Origin: Rodentolepis nana
Lineage: Eukaryota > Platyhelminthes > Cestoda > Cyclophyllidea > Hymenolepididae
Length of the DNA: 12,174 bases
Assembly: GCA_900617975.1 (NCBI GenBank)
Contig: UZAE01014774.1
Location: 1-12,174 of the forward strand
Direction: 5' to 3'
Under the pieces are notes generated by a model. It searched no databases. It was not told the DNA's origin and was given only the letters and a program-made list of their open reading frames with translations. Made by a program: the position numbers and the translations under genes. This document shows positions 7,801-12,174 of the stretch, piece by piece. Every line of letters begins with the position of its first letter. The stretch's first letter is position 1.

Positions 7801-9683
7801 ATTTTGTTTGAATACATTTCAGTAAGTTGTTTTTATTGACTTAAATTCCCTATTTCGCAAAGAAATAGAGAAATTTATAATTTTTAAATAAAAACGTTAA
7901 GTAAAAGAAAAAATTAATACTTTGCAATGGCTAAAATTGGTACGAAAATAATTTTATCTAACAGTCTATTATTTTTCATCTCTTCAATATAATTACAGTA
8001 GCATGCACTGGTTGACAATTCTATACGTCGTCATCTTTCAGGTGAGAAAAATTGCAATCAGGAGAAATTTTTGTGGCTCATTTCACGAAATAGTTCAAAT
8101 TTATACTTTTAAAGGTGACTGTACGCATTTGGAAAAGTTAAAACATCACTGATTGAACGGAAAGTACCATAGATATTAATCTATTCCAGACGATTGAAAA
8201 TGAGTTGATCTTAACAATAGTATCTATGTGTATTGGTTTCTGAACCTAGATGCCTACACAGGTGACAATATTCACACAGATGCATTGTTAATCAAACATG
8301 GAAGCTTGCAAATAAATAAACTGGAATACCTTACCTGACCTTCCCTGAATAATTCTAACGACATGGCTGGCCTTACTTATACAGTCAAGTGCGCTGATTT
8401 CGTGAAAATTCGCACAGAAATCACAATTATATCATCAAATAAATCGTCAATGTATCAAGCTGTTTCTCGGCTAATGGAATCGCTGAATTGTTATCTAATA
8501 TAAACTAGCTAGGTTTGCGATAATCACGGACGCTAATTTTAAATATAACCATTTTACCTCCTGTTTATTAAAAAAAGTATATCAAGACCAAGTACACTAT
8601 GATCAGGGACATTTCATGAAAAAGCGAAAGAGACATTCAATGAAAGGTCTTGAAGAAAAAATGAAATACTATTTCGTTCGCATTTTTTGAGTTATTCCAT
8701 TACGACGAAATAGATTTTAGAGCAATGAAATCGGATGATGTCACATGAATAAAAGCGAATTGATTTAAATTTTGTTGTTTGAATAAAAGAACACTTTTAA
8801 CAGTATCATTCACCTATCGTTAGATCAGAAATGGAGAAAATTATAATAAAGGCGTAAAAACGACACACCTCTAAAATGGCAAATTTCAATAAACAACACA
8901 AATTTTTTTAAATGAACATGGCTAAAATACGATGAAAATAATAAAGGCATATTTTCAATACCGACTTTTATTTTAAAAGCAGTGCATCAAAGCAAAATTG
9001 AAATCAAACCTTAGAGTTAATAATTTTAATAACATAAATTTACCGAAGCAAGGTAAAAGTGATAAGGTAACCATTGGAAATGTTTTGGATGTGTAAATCA
9101 TTTACTAACATCTTAGGGAAAATTTTAGAAATTTACAAAACAAAATTTTATCAAACTATATCAACATACAGAAATTGTGAAAGATGAACTAATAGTGGAA
9201 ATTCGCAATTAGGACTTACCAATATTATGACTACAAACAATTTTTAAGAATGTATTTTGTGACCCTCTCAGGATCCTGTTGAAGTTTGGAAAAATAATTA
9301 AAATAGTTAGCCTACACTTGTTCTATATTTTGGGGGCATATTTTTAGATTTATTCATTATTCATAATTAAGAAATAAATAGCCTATGACTAGATCGTAGC
9401 AATATAAATCTGATCCAGTTTAAAAGTATAGCATTTATTGATATAAGTTCGTTTTGACGATTATAGTTAGTGGATTATTTTTCAATAAAATTTAATCTAT
9501 TTATATTTAAATCTTTTATTTAATAAATATTAGTATTTTAAATGCCTTATATCGACTGCAAGTTTGTTTATGCATGTCAATTTAATTGAGCTGCTTTTAA
9601 GTCAGTTGCCTTGTTTCAACCGGTATCTGTTCAAGAGTTTGACCTGAAGTACTCCAATGTGAACGAATGAGGTTACATCAAAA
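7801..9683. other. AT-rich region upstream of the PRL gene
   Basis: Holds the PRL promoter and 5' UTR by position, but no core promoter element can be defended. A perfect 7-bp hairpin (CTATTTC-gcaaa-GAAATAG) sits at 7850-7868. A short frame opening with a hydrophobic stretch lies at 8003-8152. TTCAAG ending at 9635 is one possible acceptor for cis- or trans-splicing of the PRL leader. Confidence 0.5.
8003..8152 (+). other. Short open frame or exon candidate with hydrophobic start (49 codons)
   Basis: It begins MHWLTILYVVIFQ, which resembles a short signal peptide. AATTACAG just upstream (ending 7998) and CAG/GTGAG at 8041/8042 could be splice sites, making 7999-8041 a small exon. Joining it to the nearest acceptor (CTATTCCAG before ACGATTG, about 8190) gives only 17 more codons before a stop. 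I cannot assign a product. Chance is the default reading. Confidence 0.12.
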
Positions 9684-11293
9684 ATGGTTTCAAGACAATT
9701 ACTAAAACCGGTTATTACTGATGTTGTGTACAAAGGAATGAATTTTATTATCATGGATTCTCCAGCCACAGATACGGTTCAAACCTTTGCTAATGTAATA
9801 TTATTTCTACGGACTTATCGTTTTCTAGGAGTGTTCACGGTTGCGTGTTTCTGATGTTATTCGAGTTTGTGAAAATAAGTATCCAGTTGAACCGTTTGAA
9901 AAAGTTGGAATTCGAGTTCACGTAAGCTTTGATTTGTGTTGTTTACTTGATATCTGTATTCACCCTTACTAGCTTTTGCCACCAAACATTTTAGCATTGG
10001 GAGTTTGAAGACGGATCGTTCCCCCCTGATGACATTTTAGATAAATGGTTTGAACTTTTACGGTTGCGGTTCTACGGTCCCAAAAAAGCTGTCTCTGGTG
10101 ATGATAACCGTAATGATCATTCTACCCCCGGGCCTGTGGCTGTGCATTGCTTGGCAGGCTATGGAAGGTAAACTCAATTTCCTAGCCTAAAAAGCTTTGG
10201 ATTCGTTTGTATTGAGGAATATTTAGTAACCATAGAAGCTCTTATATAGCATCTAACTTTAAATATAAATTTTCTGTCTTCAGTTGTTCTATGAGTTAAT
10301 TTTCAAGTACTGTAAATTTAAATGTTGGTCTAAACTGGCTCGTTAGCATTATTTTAGCAATATCGAATTTATTGTTTTCTTCCCTACTCTTAAAATAATT
10401 TTTTTTCTGAAGCTCATGAATTATCAAATGGTTTTGATGTCTACATTAGACGGTTCACAAATTATCTAAATTTACAATATCTTAATTTTTCTGATTCGGA
10501 AAAATTATTCATGTTGTGGAAGTTGTTTTCGTTTGAAAAGTCATTCCCTTTAACTCATACTAATCATTACGCAGTGGTCATATTTAAATATCCACTTAAC
10601 TATTGAGGACGGAAGATTCTGAAACCATTTTCATTCGATGAGTTAATCAATACTGCACCTTGATCTTTCGAATGTACGGATATGCAACCCGCTGAGTTAA
10701 TTGCCTGATTGATTTCGCTCTATTGGGTGTTTTAAGGTGCCTTCCAAGCGTCTTGGATTTTTCCTTCTGCAGTTCTAGCGTTCTGTCATTTAATCGCTTG
10801 TGACCTTAATTTGACCTTCCATGTTTGACACTTTTCATAAACGAGTAAATCTTAACGTTTTTTATTTGAATTTTTAGAGCTCCGGCTCTGGTCGCAGTTG
10901 CTCTGATGGAGCTAGGAATGCCCAATCAAGACGCCATCGAATTAATTAGATCGTAAGTTATTTCGTGCACTTCCTGCCTTTTTTTGTCATTTTAAGAACA
11001 AAAATCTCTCAGCATTCAAGTGCCGCACTTGTTATTGTTTGGTTGTACAAACAAAGTGCCGTCCTCTAGTGGTCAGAGTTTAGGTATTTTAAACTTTGTC
11101 CTAGTCCCTAGGGTTCTCTCTTATTTCTACCTGCCTATTCTGCCTCTTAACGTCAAACACTTGTGACATGCCTAATTTCATCGATTTTAGTAAGCGCAAA
11201 GGTGCTTTCAATGATCGACAAGTGGAATCACTGAGAAATTATCGGTCCAAAGGTCGACTCCGCAAGAACATGCACCAATGCCGGATTTTCTGA
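9684..11293 (+). CDS. PTP4A-like (PRL): PRL/PTP4A-type prenylated tyrosine phosphatase, five exons, 184 aa
   Basis: Coding exons are 9684-9794, 9829-9921, 9995-10167, 10878-10952 and 11191-11293 including TGA. Joined, they give 184 residues that align almost without gaps to human PRL-1 (173 aa). Seen: a VVYKGMNF N-terminus, VIRVCE with Cys51 matching the redox Cys49, WEFEDG with Asp74 matching general acid Asp72, and HCLAGYGRAP with nucleophile Cys120, Arg126 and the PRL-typical Ala127. IRSKRKGAFN, a basic tail (170-176) and a C-terminal CRIF CaaX box follow. Known of the family: PRLs are membrane-anchored by prenylation, have weak phosphatase activity, and bind CNNM magnesium transporters. 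The human CNNM-contact Arg138 is Lys154 here. The start is fixed by an in-frame TGA at 9660-9662 and an AAAAATGG context. Odd points: 22 residues between Phe94 and AVHC against 8 in human, and Tyr124 in the P-loop. Joins were inferred by reading frame and alignment, not transcripts. Gene identity is very secure; substrate and role here are not known. Confidence 0.95.
9795..9828 (+). other. Intron 1 of the PRL gene, 34 nt
   Basis: A GTAATA donor and TTTTCTAG acceptor bracket 34 nt in phase 0. Removing it restores exact residue spacing with human PRL-1 from TFAN-EC to RVCE (19 residues on both sides). Retention shifts frame and gives a stop at 9852-9854. The size fits the very short intron class known from tapeworms. 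Confidence 0.93.
9922..9994 (+). other. Intron 2 of the PRL gene, 73 nt
   Basis: GTAAGC donor and ATTTTAG acceptor, phase 0, between the residues of IRVH and HWEFEDG (human IHVLDWPFDDG). A length of 73 nt matches the second short-intron peak that I recall for tapeworm genes. Confidence 0.93.
10168..10877 (+). other. Intron 3 of the PRL gene, 710 nt
   Basis: GTAAAC donor and TTTTTAG acceptor. It splits the Arg126 codon of the HCX5R catalytic loop (AG/A), so the P-loop is encoded across two exons. The interior is AT-rich; I see no repeat copy or nested gene in it. Confidence 0.92.
10953..11190 (+). other. Intron 4 of the PRL gene, 238 nt
   Basis: GTAAGT donor (perfect consensus) and GATTTTAG acceptor. 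It splits the Ser151 codon (TC/T) just before KRKGAFN. Nothing further is recognised inside. Confidence 0.92.
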
Positions 11294-11527
11294 AGTCACC
11301 TCCCTTTACCTCCTGGCTTTTACGAATCCCCTTAGAAACTAACCTCTCCCTGGAAATGGAACTAATCTCTTTACCACCTATTCGTCCTGCTAAGAAAGAA
11401 ACATATCCGAATTTTTCTTACCCTCTCCCCCATTCCACCACCAGAAATGCGTTATGCAATCCAAAACATTTGCGACTCAACAATCACTCAATCCCTCCCT
11501 GTCCTTAGTGCGCGCCTGTCTTTCTTT

Positions 11528-11533
11528 AATAAA
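11528..11533 (+). promoter_or_regulatory. Candidate polyadenylation signal (proximal)
   Basis: AATAAA, 234 nt after the PRL stop codon. The C tract starts only 7 nt later, so cleavage from this signal would fall in or near pure C. Confidence 0.45.
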
Positions 11534-11540
11534 TTTATCG

Positions 11541-11575
11541 CCCCCCCCCCCCCCNCCACCCCCCCCCCCCCCCCC
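11541..11575. repeat. Interrupted C tract with an ambiguous base
   Basis: Fourteen C, an N at 11555, CCA, then 17 C (11559-11575). The N shows that the assembler or read data could not resolve the run, so its true length is uncertain. Confidence 0.95.
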
Positions 11576-11657
11576 TCTCTCCGTTTCCTGTCTCCGTCTT
11601 CTTCTCTCCTCGTCATTTACTTCTCATTGCACACTATGTCTATTGAAAGGGCTAAAT

Positions 11658-11663
11658 AATAAA
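11658..11663 (+). promoter_or_regulatory. Candidate polyadenylation signal (distal)
   Basis: AATAAA within GGGCTAAATAATAAATGC, followed by T-rich sequence (TTATTTGTTCG region) as expected downstream of a cleavage site. This context is better than that of the proximal hexamer. Confidence 0.45.
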
Positions 11664-11670
11664 TGCTAAT

Positions 11671-12174
11671 TATTGCTTAACTTAATTTACTCTCGCTTTG
11701 TTTTATTTGTTCGCTTTTGAAACGTCGGGAGGGCTGTGTTCTATTCCCCTCCTCCCACCTTTGTGATATCTCCAAAGCCAATTTTCTTGTTTCTTTTTGA
11801 AAATGATCACCTTGAGTAGAGAATTCACCTCATGGGGAGCTCCTGTAGTGCGAGCAATGAATTCTGTCACTCTCAATCGTCGGCCATTCCTCTAGTTGAG
11901 CATCAAATCCATGACTTCTGCCTAATGGTTGTCTCATTTCTGAATTCTTGGCCATGTTGAGGCATCTTGTCTATTGAGATTTCCTACTCCAGCCTTAGTG
12001 ACAAAATACTGGGGCGAATTTTGCATCTGTGGTTAATTAGCTGAACATGTTGACTGGGGACCACCTGTTGGAGTGCAAATATGATGTTGGATCACTCCGA
12101 GAGTCCACGCTCAACGACTGTCATGTGGAATTCTTTGCCATGGCTAAAATACCGGTGACGTGGTAGGGGGGGGG
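11671..12174. other. Unassigned 3' flank, less AT-rich after about 11811
   Basis: No coding frame of useful length on either strand. The last ~360 nt have balanced composition, unlike intergenic DNA elsewhere in the window, so they may belong to a dispersed repeat extending past the edge. No second copy is present here to prove it. Confidence 0.35.
12166..12174. repeat. G run at the window edge
   Basis: Nine G at the last bases of the window; it may continue beyond the edge. Confidence 0.9.

Larger units (their letters stand above)
11294..11670 (+). other. Probable 3' UTR / downstream flank of the PRL gene
   Basis: C- and T-rich sequence directly after the stop, with no coding sign beyond frames kept open by low complexity. 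It contains two AATAAA hexamers and the interrupted C tract 11541-11575. The UTR end cannot be placed without transcripts. Confidence 0.55.

Noticed and set aside
11278..11669. Proline-rich frames downstream of PRL
   Set aside because: They overlap the PRL stop region and the C tract in other frames. Their content is low-complexity C/T-rich 3' UTR.
1..12174. CRISPR array, operon or other prokaryotic system
   Set aside because: GT-AG introns, SINE-like repeats and a PRL phosphatase show eukaryotic DNA. The ~39-nt array has contiguous units with no unique spacers.

Overview
This window is eukaryotic nuclear DNA, AT-rich and gene-poor. It contains one gene I can recognise, a five-exon PRL/PTP4A phosphatase at 9684-11293 on the + strand. 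Its introns (34, 73, 710 and 238 nt, all GT-AG) suggest a flatworm and most probably a tapeworm, because cestode genes are known for a small-intron class of about 36 nt and a second of about 73 nt. The high density of repeats suggests a cestode with a larger genome, perhaps Diphyllobothriidea. That last step is a guess, since no taxon marker is present.

Layout: positions 1-6530 are dominated by one family of short interspersed repeats about 300-325 nt long. Copies lie at 92-415 (-), 1203-1498 (-), 1753-2073 (+), 2116-2411 (+) and 6208-6530 (+). All read from a conserved head (ACTTACCTCCACGTGGTGCA) to a conserved tail (GCCTGCCATTTGAAATAAAT). The first copy is flanked by a 17-nt direct repeat with one mismatch, which looks like a target-site duplication.

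The most unusual object is 3481-4594. This 1114-nt element is built almost wholly of different tandem arrays, ends in the same ~50-nt tail as the short repeat family, and is flanked by a perfect 13-nt direct repeat (3468-3480 and 4595-4607). It is laid out like a composite, VNTR-bearing non-autonomous retroelement, comparable in logic to primate SVA but of independent origin. I know of no description of it.

From 4608 to 9683 the sequence is mainly AT-rich and non-coding. It holds a tRNA-promoter-like fragment (about 5155-5200), a 30-nt C tract (6768-6797), and a few short ORFs without support. The phosphatase follows. Its C-rich 3' region carries two AATAAA hexamers and a long interrupted C tract containing an assembly N. 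The last ~360 nt are less AT-rich, unrecognised, and end in a G run.

The predicted phosphatase has 184 residues. It keeps the PRL core (general acid Asp74, HCX5R loop with Cys120 and Arg126 followed by Ala, the redox cysteine Cys51, a basic C-terminal tail and a CaaX box). It differs from human PRL-1 in an extra 14 residues before the P-loop, a Tyr inside the P-loop, and a CaaX box ending in Phe. The repeats and the gene show no functional link; the repeats all lie more than 3 kb upstream.
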